DNA of 64,000 bases from Verrucomicrobiota bacterium (GTDB lineage: Bacteria; Verrucomicrobiota; Verrucomicrobiia; Opitutales; Oceanipulchritudinaceae), in the NCBI GenBank assembly GCA_021208135.1, contig JAJOKB010000116.1, forward strand, positions 1-64,000, read 5' to 3'. A program made the translations under genes and the position numbers. Shown here in pieces: positions 1 through 8,087 of the stretch. Below the pieces are notes generated by a model. The model was given only the letters and a program-made list of their open reading frames with translations. It was not told the DNA's origin and did not search any database. Within the stretch, counting starts at the first letter, position 1. Every line of letters begins with the position of its first letter.

Positions 1-150
1 CTACCCACGCTATCATCGATAGCCTGAGCGTACAAATGTTTGTTGGAGATACTCAGGCAAAGGCGTGGACGTTCGGCGGATACCGAAAACTTTCTTGCGG
101 ATACGCCAAACGCGCTTTTGTCTTAACTGTGTTTTTTTCTTTAAATTCAT
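1..150 (-). CDS. rplR: Ribosomal protein L18 (uL18), N-terminal part, frameshifted, cut by window edge
   Basis: Not in the ORF track. Reading the minus strand from the ATG at 150 gives MNLKKKTQLRQKRVWRIRKKV, a normal L18 start. The continuation AERPRLCLSISNKHLYAQ, the conserved L18 core, lies in another frame. Removing one T from the run at 86-89 joins the two parts. L18 binds 5S rRNA in the large subunit. It follows rplF by 15 bases, as in the usual spc-operon order. The frameshift is most likely a sequencing error. The C-terminus lies beyond the window. Confidence 0.88.
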
Positions 151-165
151 GATGCTATCCTATTC

Positions 166-705
166 TTAACCAGCCTTCTTACCTTCCTTACGGCGCACGT
201 ACTCACCCACAATGGTGACACCCTTTGCCTTGTAAGGCTCAACCGGATAATACTTCTTAACTTGCGCGGCAAACTGACCAACAGCCTGCTTGTCGTAACC
301 GGTTACTTCAACTTTGGTGTTATCAGTGACAACAACATTCACCCCTTCTGGGATTGCTTGTTTGATATCATGTGAGAAACCGAGATTCAGATTCAAAACC
401 TTGCCCTGAACAGCAGCGCGAAAACCTGTACCACTGATCAGAAGTTGCTTGGTAAAGCCCTTGGTTACGCCTTCAACCATGCCATTGATGATGGAACGTG
501 CGGTACCAAACATGGCCTTCGCTAAACGACCGTCGTTGGCAGGCTTGACGATAACCTCATTACCTTCAACGGCTATGGCTACATCAGCAGTGCTGAAGGT
601 CTTGGTGATCTTGCCCTTGGGTCCCGCAACTGTTACGGCACCATTATCAACGGTGACGGTTACTTTGTCCGGAATGGCTACCGGTAATTTTCCAATTCTG
701 CTCAT
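166..705 (-). CDS. rplF: 50S ribosomal protein L6 (uL6)
   Basis: 179 aa, the usual L6 length. It starts MSRIGKLPVAIPDKV and ends with the typical GVTIVGEYVRRKEGKKAG tail. L6 has two similar RNA-binding folds and sits near the factor-binding site of the 50S subunit, contacting 23S rRNA helix 97 and the sarcin-ricin region. The gene lies between rpsH and rplR in the spc-type gene order and is intact. Confidence 0.97.
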   Translation of the reverse strand: MSRIGKLPVAIPDKVTVTVDNGAVTVAGPKGKITKTFSTADVAIAVEGNEVIVKPANDGRLAKAMFGTARSIINGMVEGVTKGFTKQLLISGTGFRAAVQGKVLNLNLGFSHDIKQAIPEGVNVVVTDNTKVEVTGYDKQAVGQFAAQVKKYYPVEPYKAKGVTIVGEYVRRKEGKKAG

Positions 706-723
706 TGTATTTTCCTCTGCAGC

Positions 724-1116
724 TTACCAAACAGTGCAAACCAACTCGCCACCCACATTGGTGCGACGAGCATCACGATCCTTCATAACTCCTTTGGAAG
801 TAGTTACAATGGAAACCCCAAGACCACCCAACGTGCGAGGGATATCGCTTGCGGGGAAATAAATGCGACGACCGGGACGGCTGGCGCGATTGATACCGGT
901 TAGAGCCGGTACTTCATTGACGTACTTGAGCACCAATTCCAAAGACTTGATGCCGTTGTCCGCGGTGACAACGCGGAAGTCACGAATGTAACCTTCATCC
1001 TTCAAAATAGATGCAATACTGAAATGCATCTTTGAATGCTTACCCACGCAGGTCTCCTTGCCTGCCTTGTAAGCGTTGCGGATGATGGTAATAAAATCAC
1101 TGATGGAGTCAGACAT
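724..1116 (-). CDS. rpsH: 30S ribosomal protein S8 (uS8)
   Basis: 130 aa, intact. It starts MSDSISDFITIIRNAYKAG and contains the conserved C-terminal block with STSKGVM-like spacing (TTSKGVMKDRDARR) and the ending GGELVCTVW. S8 is a primary 16S rRNA binder (central domain, helix 21). In E. coli it also represses the spc operon by binding mRNA near the rplE start. A hairpin just upstream of rplE here could be an equivalent site (see 2064-2084). Confidence 0.97.
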   Translation of the reverse strand: MSDSISDFITIIRNAYKAGKETCVGKHSKMHFSIASILKDEGYIRDFRVVTADNGIKSLELVLKYVNEVPALTGINRASRPGRRIYFPASDIPRTLGGLGVSIVTTSKGVMKDRDARRTNVGGELVCTVW

Positions 1117-1148
1117 GGTAAAATCCTCTCTTTAAATTTCCAAACGGA

Positions 1149-1454
1149 TTACCACGAAGACTTGGTCACACCTGGCAGTTTGCCAGAAAGGGCCAGTTCG
1201 CGGAAGGTTAGGCGGCTAACACCGTACTTGCGCAAAAATGCGCGTGGACGGCCGGAAATGCTGCAACGGTTGCGAAGACGTACAGCACTGGAATTGCGAG
1301 GCAACTTGGTAAGTTTGCGCTGCGCAGCGTAGAATTCCTCGTCGGATGTGTTTGGGTCTGACAGAATCTTCTTTAGTTCAGCACGTTTTGCGGCGAACTT
1401 GTCTACAAGTTTGGCGCGTTTAACATCGCGCGCGATCATGGATTTTTTGGCCAT
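1149..1454 (-). CDS. rpsN: 30S ribosomal protein S14 (uS14), zinc-independent form
   Basis: 101 aa, the long S14 type. It starts [17 protein letters not shown] and carries the [21 protein letters not shown] core. Only one cysteine is present in the region that holds two CxxC pairs in the short zinc-binding form, so this is the C-minus paralogue. It assembles late into the 30S head. The gene lies between rplE and rpsH, the standard order. Confidence 0.97.
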   Translation of the reverse strand: MAKKSMIARDVKRAKLVDKFAAKRAELKKILSDPNTSDEEFYAAQRKLTKLPRNSSAVRLRNRCSISGRPRAFLRKYGVSRLTFRELALSGKLPGVTKSSW

Positions 1455-1474
1455 TTATAAACTTTCCTGAATTA

Positions 1475-2041
1475 TTAAGCTTTGGCTTGGGCAGGAGCAT
1501 TTCCGCGCTTGCGGAATGGCATTCCAAGCAGTTGCAACAGTTCTCTGCCTTCAGCGTCAGTTTCAGCTGAGGTCACAAAACAAATATCGAGACCGAAGTG
1601 CTTGTTGGCGTCGCTGTGCGCTTCGGGAAAAATGGAAGTATCAGAGATACCCAAAGTGTAATTACCAGTACCGTCGAACTTATCGTTTACACCGCGAAAG
1701 TCGCGGATGCCAGGCAGCGCAATAGCAATGAGGCGCTGTAAGAACTCATACATACGGGCTCCGCGCAAAGTCACCATAGCACCAATTGGCATGCCTTCAC
1801 GCAACTTGAAGTTGGAGATGCTCTTGCGGGCTTTGGTTACCACGGCTTTTTGCCCGGCAATGTTGCTGAGTTCCTTGACGCGATCTTCGATTTGACCCTT
1901 TTCAATACTGGCATTGAATCCAGTGTTGATAACGATCTTAACCAATCGGGCGGCTTGGTGAGGATTTTTGTGTCCGTGCGACTTCATTAATGTCGGCTGT
2001 ACGGACGTACTGTAGAACTGCTTTAATTCAGGTTGGTGCAT
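1475..2041 (-). CDS. rplE: 50S ribosomal protein L5 (uL5)
   Basis: 188 aa. It shows the family features KIVINTGFNASIEKGQ near residue 35, the KSISNFKLREGMPIGAMVTLRG block, and the C-terminal GLDICFVTSAETDAEGRELL. L5 binds 5S rRNA and forms the central protuberance and the B1b intersubunit bridge. The gene is intact. The 70-base gap upstream carries a candidate S8-type regulatory hairpin. Confidence 0.97.
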   Translation of the reverse strand: MHQPELKQFYSTSVQPTLMKSHGHKNPHQAARLVKIVINTGFNASIEKGQIEDRVKELSNIAGQKAVVTKARKSISNFKLREGMPIGAMVTLRGARMYEFLQRLIAIALPGIRDFRGVNDKFDGTGNYTLGISDTSIFPEAHSDANKHFGLDICFVTSAETDAEGRELLQLLGMPFRKRGNAPAQAKA

Positions 2042-2063
2042 TTTATTGATTCCTGGTTTCCTA

Positions 2064-2084
2064 TACCCGATTTCCAGCCGGGTA
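2064..2084 (-). promoter_or_regulatory. Candidate S8 operator hairpin in the rplX-rplE gap
   Basis: A perfect 6-bp stem (TACCCG/CGGGTA, 9-base loop) lies about 23 bases upstream of the rplE start codon, with possible extra pairing of flanking GGTCC and GGAAACC. In E. coli S8 represses spc-operon translation from a site at this same junction. The position matches, but the sequence was not compared with the known S8 site, so the role is inferred from location only. Confidence 0.3.
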
Positions 2085-2111
2085 GTGCGGACCTTTGGTG
2101 AGGATTATTTG

Positions 2112-2363
2112 TTAAGCTTCGCTGCGCTTGCTGTCGTACTTGTCAGCGAGCATAACATTGGAAAGATGAATAGGGGCTTCGCGCTCAGTAATTGCGCCCT
2201 CAGGATTCTCCTGAGACTTCTTTTCGTAATTCTTGCGCTTGTTGATACCTTCTACCAAAACACGATTGGAAGTAGGCAAAACCTGCAAAACTTTTGCGCG
2301 TTGGCCACGGGCATTACCGGCGATGACGACTACGCTGTCTCCAGCTTTAATTTTAGCTTTCAT
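2112..2363 (-). CDS. rplX: 50S ribosomal protein L24 (uL24)
   Basis: 83 aa, slightly shorter than the about 100 aa typical of the family. The N-terminal KOW motif is clear (KIKAGDSVVVIAGNARGQRAKV), followed by the conserved NKRKNYEKKSQ and the EAPIHLSNVML segment. L24 is an assembly initiator of the 50S subunit and lies near the exit tunnel. It begins two bases after the rplN stop codon. Confidence 0.95.
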   Translation of the reverse strand: MKAKIKAGDSVVVIAGNARGQRAKVLQVLPTSNRVLVEGINKRKNYEKKSQENPEGAITEREAPIHLSNVMLADKYDSKRSEA

Positions 2364-2365
2364 TA

Positions 2366-2730
2366 TTAGAGAACCTCCGGTGCAAGACTGACGATTTTCA
2401 TGAACTTCTTTTGGCGAAGTTCACGGGCAATTGGACCATAAATACGGGTTCCCCGTGGGGCTCCTTCATTATTGATCAAGACGCAGGCATTGCGGTCAAA
2501 CCGCAAGTAACTGCCATCTTCACGACGGATAGGAGCCTTGGTGCGCACTATAACAGCACGGCACACGGTACCCTTTTTGACGGTAGCATCAGGTGATGAA
2601 TCACGAATGTGAACAATCACCTCGTCACCAACAGAGGCGGTGCGGTCAATTGACCAAGACGACGAATCATTTTCGCCTTCTTCGCGCCGGTGTTGTCGGC
2701 AACATCAAGAGATGTGAGCATTTGAATCAT
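2366..2730 (-). CDS. rplN: 50S ribosomal protein L14 (uL14), one frameshift
   Basis: The ORF track shows only the C-terminal 84 aa. The N-terminus [20 protein letters not shown] is present from the ATG at 2730 in another frame, ending near 2640 at ACCGCACCGCC. One added base there restores [18 protein letters not shown] and a 121-aa protein of normal L14 size. L14 lies at the subunit interface next to the factor-binding region. A sequencing deletion is the simplest explanation. Confidence 0.92.
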
Positions 2731-2752
2731 GGAACGATCCTTTCAAAAATGG

Positions 2753-3019
2753 TTATCCAATAACTGGAGCTTTATCCACAACTTTGACGATGCGGAAACG
2801 CTTCAACTTGCTGATCGGGCGGGTTTCCATGATGATGACGCGGTCGCCGACGCCACACTCATTGGCTTCGTCGTGAGCATGCACCACGGTTTTCCGCTTC
2901 ACCTCTTTGAGGTAGCGCGGATGCCGGATACGATAAAAATAGGTGACTTTGACGGACTTGTCGCCAGTGCGGCTGGTTACCAAGCCGCTGATTGTTTTAC
3001 GTCTGTTACGTTCTGCCAT
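2753..3019 (-). CDS. rpsQ: 30S ribosomal protein S17 (uS17)
   Basis: 88 aa, intact. It contains the OB-fold signature RKTISGLVTSRTGDKSVKV, then KTVVHAHDEANECGVGDRVIIMETRPISKLKRFRIVKVV, which is the family hallmark. It is a primary 16S rRNA binder in the 5' domain. It lies between rpmC and rplN in standard order. Confidence 0.97.
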   Translation of the reverse strand: MAERNRRKTISGLVTSRTGDKSVKVTYFYRIRHPRYLKEVKRKTVVHAHDEANECGVGDRVIIMETRPISKLKRFRIVKVVDKAPVIG

Positions 3020-3060
3020 GGCGGTATAATATTTGAATGCTTTTAGTCAGGCAGTCGGTC

Positions 3061-3258
3061 TCAGGCCGTCGCCTTTTGTTTCTTGAAAGTTTGCACGCGG
3101 GCAATTTCACGGCGGAGCTGCTTGAGAAGGTGGGGCTTTTCGAGCTGTCCAGTCTGTTTGTTTAAACGTGCTTTGAGGAGTTCATCGCGAGTATCACGCA
3201 GTTTTTTATCTAACTCCGCGACTGACAATTCTTTGAGTTCTTTGGTATTTTTGGCCAT
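3061..3258 (-). CDS. rpmC: 50S ribosomal protein L29 (uL29)
   Basis: 65 aa. A short two-helix protein with the family pattern KELSVAELDKKLRDTRDELLKARL and the C-terminal QLRREIARVQTFKKQK. L29 sits at the polypeptide exit and helps form the docking site for trigger factor and SRP. The start ATG at 3258 follows the rplP stop by 15 bases. Confidence 0.96.
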   Translation of the reverse strand: MAKNTKELKELSVAELDKKLRDTRDELLKARLNKQTGQLEKPHLLKQLRREIARVQTFKKQKATA

Positions 3259-3273
3259 AACTGGGTACTCCTA

Positions 3274-3693
3274 TTAAGCAATATTCTCCTTGGCGATGAA
3301 ACGACAGCGGATTGGCAACTTGGCGTCAGCAAGGCGCATGGCCTCACGGGCCAATGTTTGACTGACACCGGCGAGTTCGAACAAAATGACACCCGGTTTC
3401 ACAACCGCTGCATAGTACTCAACGCCGCCCTTACCTTTACCTTGGCGAGTTTCAGCAGGCTTCTTGGTGATCGGTTTGTGCGGGAACACGCGGATCCACA
3501 GTTTGCCACGACGGCTCAAGCTACGGTTGATGGCAACACGAGCAGCTTCGATTTGGTTTGCGGTGAGCAGACCACGACCAAGGCACTGGATTCCGAAATC
3601 ACCAAACGCAAGGTAATCTCCACCTTTAGCGTTGCCGCGTACGCGACCGCGCATCTGCTTGCGATATTTGGTTCTGGATGGCAATAAAGGCAT
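3274..3693 (-). CDS. rplP: 50S ribosomal protein L16 (uL16)
   Basis: 139 aa, full length. It starts [25 protein letters not shown] and contains [51 protein letters not shown] in pieces that match the family closely. The arginine hydroxylated by YcfD in some proteobacteria lies in this conserved region. L16 supports the A-site tRNA and peptidyl transferase centre. It is intact. Confidence 0.97.
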   Translation of the reverse strand: MPLLPSRTKYRKQMRGRVRGNAKGGDYLAFGDFGIQCLGRGLLTANQIEAARVAINRSLSRRGKLWIRVFPHKPITKKPAETRQGKGKGGVEYYAAVVKPGVILFELAGVSQTLAREAMRLADAKLPIRCRFIAKENIA

Positions 3694-3730
3694 AACTTAA
3701 TTTTCTAAATGGTTAATGTATCGCTGAAGG

Positions 3731-4369
3731 TTAGCTAAGGATACGTTCGTCATCCGGAAGACAAATCCAGCACTTGACGCCAATAAGACCATACACCGTG
3801 CTGGCTTCGGCAAAGCCGTAGTCAATATTGGCGCGAAGAGTGTGCAAAGGCACAGAACCCGAACGGGTGCTCTCGGTTCGGGCGATGTCAGCTCCGCCCA
3901 AACGACCAGCAACCTGCAAACGAATTCCCAAAGCTCCAAGGCTCATGGTTGTTTGCACAGCCTTTTTCATAGCGCGGCGGAAGGAAATACGACGCTCTAA
4001 CTGCAAAGCAATACTTTCCGCAACCAATTGTGCCACGAGATCAGGCTTTTTAACTTCCTGAATGTCGAGCAGCACATCGCGGCCAATCATTTGAGTCAGC
4101 TCATCCTTAACCTTTTCGTGCTCGGAACCCTTGCGACCGATAACAATGCCAGGGCGAGCAGTGAAAACCTTGACGCGGACGCGGTTGCCAGCGCGCTCAA
4201 TGAAAATGCGTGGCACAGCCGCCAACTTGAACTTCTTTCCAAGAAACTCACGGATGCGATAATCCTCATTTACGTTGGCACTAAAATCTTTCTTGCGGGC
4301 GTACCAGCGAGATTGCCAGTCGCGGCGAACGGCAAGACGAAAACCAATAGGGTGTACTTTTTGTCCCAT
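3731..4369 (-). CDS. rpsC: 30S ribosomal protein S3 (uS3)
   Basis: 212 aa. It starts MGQKVHPIGFRLAVRRDWQSRW. The KH-domain motif is visible as VFTARPGIVIGRKGSEHEKV, and the C-terminal domain ends YGLIGVKCWICLPDDERILS. S3 lines the mRNA entry tunnel with S4 and S5. The tail differs from the more usual VWIYKGE ending but the frame is continuous, so I treat it as intact. Confidence 0.96.
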   Translation of the reverse strand: MGQKVHPIGFRLAVRRDWQSRWYARKKDFSANVNEDYRIREFLGKKFKLAAVPRIFIERAGNRVRVKVFTARPGIVIGRKGSEHEKVKDELTQMIGRDVLLDIQEVKKPDLVAQLVAESIALQLERRISFRRAMKKAVQTTMSLGALGIRLQVAGRLGGADIARTESTRSGSVPLHTLRANIDYGFAEASTVYGLIGVKCWICLPDDERILS

Positions 4370-4392
4370 ATGTGCGTAGCTCCAGTATTAAA

Positions 4393-4725
4393 TTATTCTC
4401 CAGCCAACACCACACGCAGGTGACTGGTTCTCTTGCGAATTGGTTTGGCAGAACCGCGTGCAGCGGCCTTGAAACGACGAAATGCAGGGCCTTCGTCAAC
4501 AAGTGCAGACTTGATAATCAGGTCTGACGAAGACAGACCGTGATTATTTTCCGCATTGGCAACGGCACTCTTTACGGTTTTAGCCAGTAAACGGGCTGCC
4601 TTGCGTGGTATAAACCGCAGGGTTTCCAAAGCCTCATTGGCGGGGAGGCCTTGAATAGCCCGGGCAACCTCGCGAGCCTTCTTGGGCGAGATCCGGGTGT
4701 ACTTAGTTAAAGCTGTGACTTCCAT
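4393..4725 (-). CDS. rplV: 50S ribosomal protein L22 (uL22)
   Basis: 110 aa. It shows the family pattern RISPKKAREVARAIQGLPANEALETLRFIPRKAA followed by the long beta-hairpin region RFKAAARGSAKPIRKRTSHLRVVL. That hairpin lines the exit tunnel, where macrolides bind near L4 and L22. It is intact and lies between rpsS and rpsC. Confidence 0.97.
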   Translation of the reverse strand: MEVTALTKYTRISPKKAREVARAIQGLPANEALETLRFIPRKAARLLAKTVKSAVANAENNHGLSSSDLIIKSALVDEGPAFRRFKAAARGSAKPIRKRTSHLRVVLAGE

Positions 4726-4743
4726 GGTCGGTGAATAGTTGGA

Positions 4744-5013
4744 TTACTTCTTGGTGTGCGGCTGGTGACCCTTGAAGGTACGCGTCATGGAGAATTCTCC
4801 CAGACGGTGCCCAACCATATTTTCTGTGATGTGAACAGGAAGGAAGCTCTTTCCGTTGTGTACTTCAAGATTAAGACCGACGAACTCAGGGGTAATCTGA
4901 GAACGGCGTGACCAAGTCTTGATAGGACGGCGATCGTCTGTTTCCTGGGCCTTGATGACCTTTTTCCAAAGGCCTGGATCTACGAAAAATCCTTTTTTAA
5001 GAGAGCGTGCCAT
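4744..5013 (-). CDS. rpsS: 30S ribosomal protein S19 (uS19)
   Basis: 89 aa. It starts [19 protein letters not shown] and has the conserved [23 protein letters not shown] and [16 protein letters not shown] segments. S19 sits in the 30S head next to S13 and contacts the A-site tRNA region. It is intact, in the normal L2-S19-L22 order. Confidence 0.97.
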   Translation of the reverse strand: MARSLKKGFFVDPGLWKKVIKAQETDDRRPIKTWSRRSQITPEFVGLNLEVHNGKSFLPVHITENMVGHRLGEFSMTRTFKGHQPHTKK

Positions 5014-5038
5014 GATTGTATGTGTCTAGCGGTGAGGA

Positions 5039-5884
<846 letters not shown>

Positions 5885-5924
5885 TGTTTATCCTCTTATT
5901 TTGGATGCTGTCGCAGCGGTTGAA

Positions 5925-6221
5925 TTAAGCCAAGGCGATGGACTGGCCAGCCTTGAGGCGCACAATGGCGCGTTTGTAACCGGACTTTTTGCCAGTGACC
6001 CCGCGACGCATGCGGTTAGACTTCGCCTTAGGTTTGACGTTGGCAATGTTAACACTGACTACTTCCACGCCGAACTGCTTTTCCACGGCTTGCTTGACAG
6101 CAATGCGATTGGCGTCAGTGGCGACACTGAAGTAATACTGATTCAGATTGGAAGCAGCTTCAGTGGCCTTTTCAGTCACAAGATGCTTCTTTAAAATGCG
6201 GATGGGTTCAGCCATGATCAA
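5925..6221 (-). CDS. rplW: 50S ribosomal protein L23 (uL23)
   Basis: 98 aa. It starts MIMAEPIRILKKHLVTEKATE and has the family core YYFSVATDANRIAVKQAVEKQFGVEVVSVN, then a basic KPKAKSNRMRRGVTGKKSGYKRAIV stretch. L23 is the main docking site at the exit tunnel for trigger factor and SRP. It overlaps the end of rplD by four bases, a sign of translational coupling. Confidence 0.96.
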   Translation of the reverse strand: MIMAEPIRILKKHLVTEKATEAASNLNQYYFSVATDANRIAVKQAVEKQFGVEVVSVNIANVKPKAKSNRMRRGVTGKKSGYKRAIVRLKAGQSIALA

Positions 6222-6847
6222 TTGCCTCCATTGAGACGGTTCAGGATAGTTTCAATACCTTTTTCGCTGACGACTATTGTGTCATAGCGGGCTACATCAA
6301 GCGCGTTGACATCGCTCGCTTCATTGAGATCAATGCGTTCGATGTTCCGGGCTGCTAAAACGGTCGAATCCGCCCAATCGGCGTCAACAACGAGTACGCT
6401 ACCCTGGGGAGCCACCTTGCCGATCAAGCTGTTAAACAGTTTGGTCTTCTTGTCTGCGACTTCCCATTTCTCAATGACACTGACCTCACCGGCACTGGCG
6501 CGATCGAAAAGAACGCGAGCCAATGCGAGAGAGCGCATCTTTTTATTGATCGCCTGGGAATAATCCCTTGGCTTGGGGCCGAAAGCCACACCGCCCTTGT
6601 AATGCTGTGGGCCGCGACGAGTACCTTGACGGGCAATGCCCAGTCCTTTCTGCTTGAAAGGCTTTTTCTTGGTTCCGGCAACCTCGGCACGAGTCTTCGT
6701 GGAGGCATTGCCTTGACGCTGGTTAGCCTGCAATGCGAGAATTACCTGCTTCAGCGCTTGAATGCCACGAGTACCTTCAAACTCCGGCAATGCATAATCT
6801 TTTTCGCCCGCGCTGGAGCCATCAACACTAAATACTTTCAGTTTCAT
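6218..6847 (-). CDS. rplD: 50S ribosomal protein L4 (uL4)
   Basis: 209 aa. The tunnel-loop region is clear: GTKKKPFKQKGLGIARQGTRRGP, followed by GGVAFGPKPRDYSQAINKKMRSLAL. L4 lines the exit tunnel. In E. coli it also represses its own operon through the S10 leader; here rpsJ is on a separate unit, so any such control would act on the leader in front of rplC. Confidence 0.97.
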   Translation of the reverse strand: MKLKVFSVDGSSAGEKDYALPEFEGTRGIQALKQVILALQANQRQGNASTKTRAEVAGTKKKPFKQKGLGIARQGTRRGPQHYKGGVAFGPKPRDYSQAINKKMRSLALARVLFDRASAGEVSVIEKWEVADKKTKLFNSLIGKVAPQGSVLVVDADWADSTVLAARNIERIDLNEASDVNALDVARYDTIVVSEKGIETILNRLNGGN

Positions 6848-6864
6848 CCTGCAAACTCCTTAAA

Positions 6865-7503
6865 TTAGGCGGACTTTTTCTGCTTTTTGGCAGTACGGAC
6901 AATGACTTCAGTGCCATTAGCGCCGGGAATACTGCCCTTGACCAAGATCAGATTCTTTTCAGGGACTACGCGCACAACGCGCAAGTTTTGCACTGTGCGT
7001 TGAACAGTTCCCATGTGACCAGGCATCTTTTTATTCTTAAAAACGTGCCCCGGAGTCTGGCGCATACCAATAGAGCCAGGACGACGGTGCATCATGTGAC
7101 CGTGGGAGCTGGCTGACCAGCAAACCCAAATCGCTTCATGACACCTTGAAATCCCTTGCCTTTGGTGATGCCGATGACATCCACCTTATCGGTGCCGACA
7201 AAAACCTCTGCGGTAATAACATCACCAGAAGCATAAGTTGATTCAGCATCGAGACGCACTTCCTTGAGCGTAGCGCAGGGTTCAACAGAAGCTTTTTCGA
7301 AATGCTTCTTGAGAGCATTGGTAGTATTTTTGCTCTTCTTTGTGCAATCCAATTTGGATGGCATTGTAGCCGTCGGTCTCAACCGACTTAACCTGCACAA
7401 CCGGGCAGGGGCCTACTTGTATAACGGTGACCGGTACAAGCGAATTGTCTTCGTTGTACACCTGGGTCATTCCGACTTTTTTACCTATCAGTGTATGTTT
7501 CAT
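6865..7503 (-). CDS. rplC: 50S ribosomal protein L3 (uL3), two frameshifts
   Basis: Three ORFs make one L3. The N-terminal [20 protein letters not shown] frame breaks near 7345 at CACAAAGAAGAGC. The middle part ([15 protein letters not shown] ... [19 protein letters not shown]) breaks near 7110. The C-terminal part has the signature [29 protein letters not shown]. One insertion plus one deletion cancel out: the 639-base span equals 212 aa plus stop, the normal size. L3 organises the peptidyl transferase centre. Sequencing error is likely. This is the first gene after the candidate promoter at 7655-7683. Confidence 0.92.
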
Positions 7504-7654
7504 TTTACTAAGCGGCAGGGGTCCCGATCTATAATCGAAACTTTGAGACCTGCTTTAGACTGTGATTGATTTGTTTGTTTTGTTCCAAAGCCGGAGTTTT
7601 CACTGTTATGAAACTATCCGGGTTGGAAAGAAGCTAAATTTGGGAAAAGGGCGA

Positions 7655-7683
7655 ATAACACTCCTTGCCAGACCTGTTGTCAA
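7655..7683 (-). promoter_or_regulatory. Candidate sigma70 promoter for the rplC operon
   Basis: On the minus strand TTGACA (perfect -35), a 17-base spacer and TGTTAT (4 of 6 matches to TATAAT) lie just downstream of the rpsJ terminator. The -10 is about 150 bases before the rplC start, leaving a leader of roughly 145 bases that could hold translational control elements such as an L4 site. Its position between a terminator and the operon supports the call; no transcript data are available. Confidence 0.6.
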
Positions 7684-7690
7684 GCAAATC

Positions 7691-7703
7691 GGAGAAATTC
7701 TCC
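7691..7703. repeat. GGAGAA-A-TTCTCC palindrome next to the rpsJ terminator
   Basis: A perfect 6-bp inverted repeat around one central base, directly beyond the T-tract of the rpsJ terminator and just upstream of the candidate rplC promoter. It may add to termination or be a protein-binding site. Only the symmetry is observed. Confidence 0.35.
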
Positions 7704-7735
7704 AAAAAAAATCGCCCACCGCCGGAGAGCGGTGG
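7704..7735 (-). terminator. Intrinsic terminator after rpsJ
   Basis: On the minus strand, eleven bases after the rpsJ stop codon, CCACCGC-TCTCCG-GCGGTGG forms a 7-bp GC-rich stem followed by GCGA and eight T residues. This is a textbook intrinsic terminator. It separates rpsJ from rplC, which are normally adjacent and co-transcribed in the S10 operon. Confidence 0.85.
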
Positions 7736-7745
7736 ACGAAATGAA

Positions 7746-8054
7746 TTAAACATTAATAGTGATATCGACGCCAGCAGGCAGATTGAGTTTTTTCAACTCA
7801 TCTACAGTTTGAGCCGTTGGCTCGACAATGTCGATAAGACGCTTGTGGGTGCGCTGTTCAAACTGCTCCATGGACTTTTTATCCACGTGCGGTGAACGGT
7901 TGACCGAGATTTTCTCGATCCGGGTGGGCAAAGGCACCGGACCTGCGACCCGAGCGCCTGAGCGCTTAGCGGTATCGACAATTTCGGAAGCACTTTGATC
8001 AATGATACGATAATCGTAACCTTGCAGTTTGATGCGAATACGTGGACCACTCAT
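7746..8054 (-). CDS. rpsJ: 30S ribosomal protein S10 (uS10)
   Basis: 102 aa, intact. It starts [22 protein letters not shown] and contains [42 protein letters not shown], the conserved loop region used in 30S assembly and in NusB-S10 antitermination. It lies 33 bases after fusA, so it seems to be the last gene of an rpsL-rpsG-fusA-rpsJ unit and is cut off from rplC by a terminator. Confidence 0.97.
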   Translation of the reverse strand: MSGPRIRIKLQGYDYRIIDQSASEIVDTAKRSGARVAGPVPLPTRIEKISVNRSPHVDKKSMEQFEQRTHKRLIDIVEPTAQTVDELKKLNLPAGVDITINV

Positions 8055-8087
8055 ATGGAAAAGAACAAAAAGGGTTTATTATTGGGA

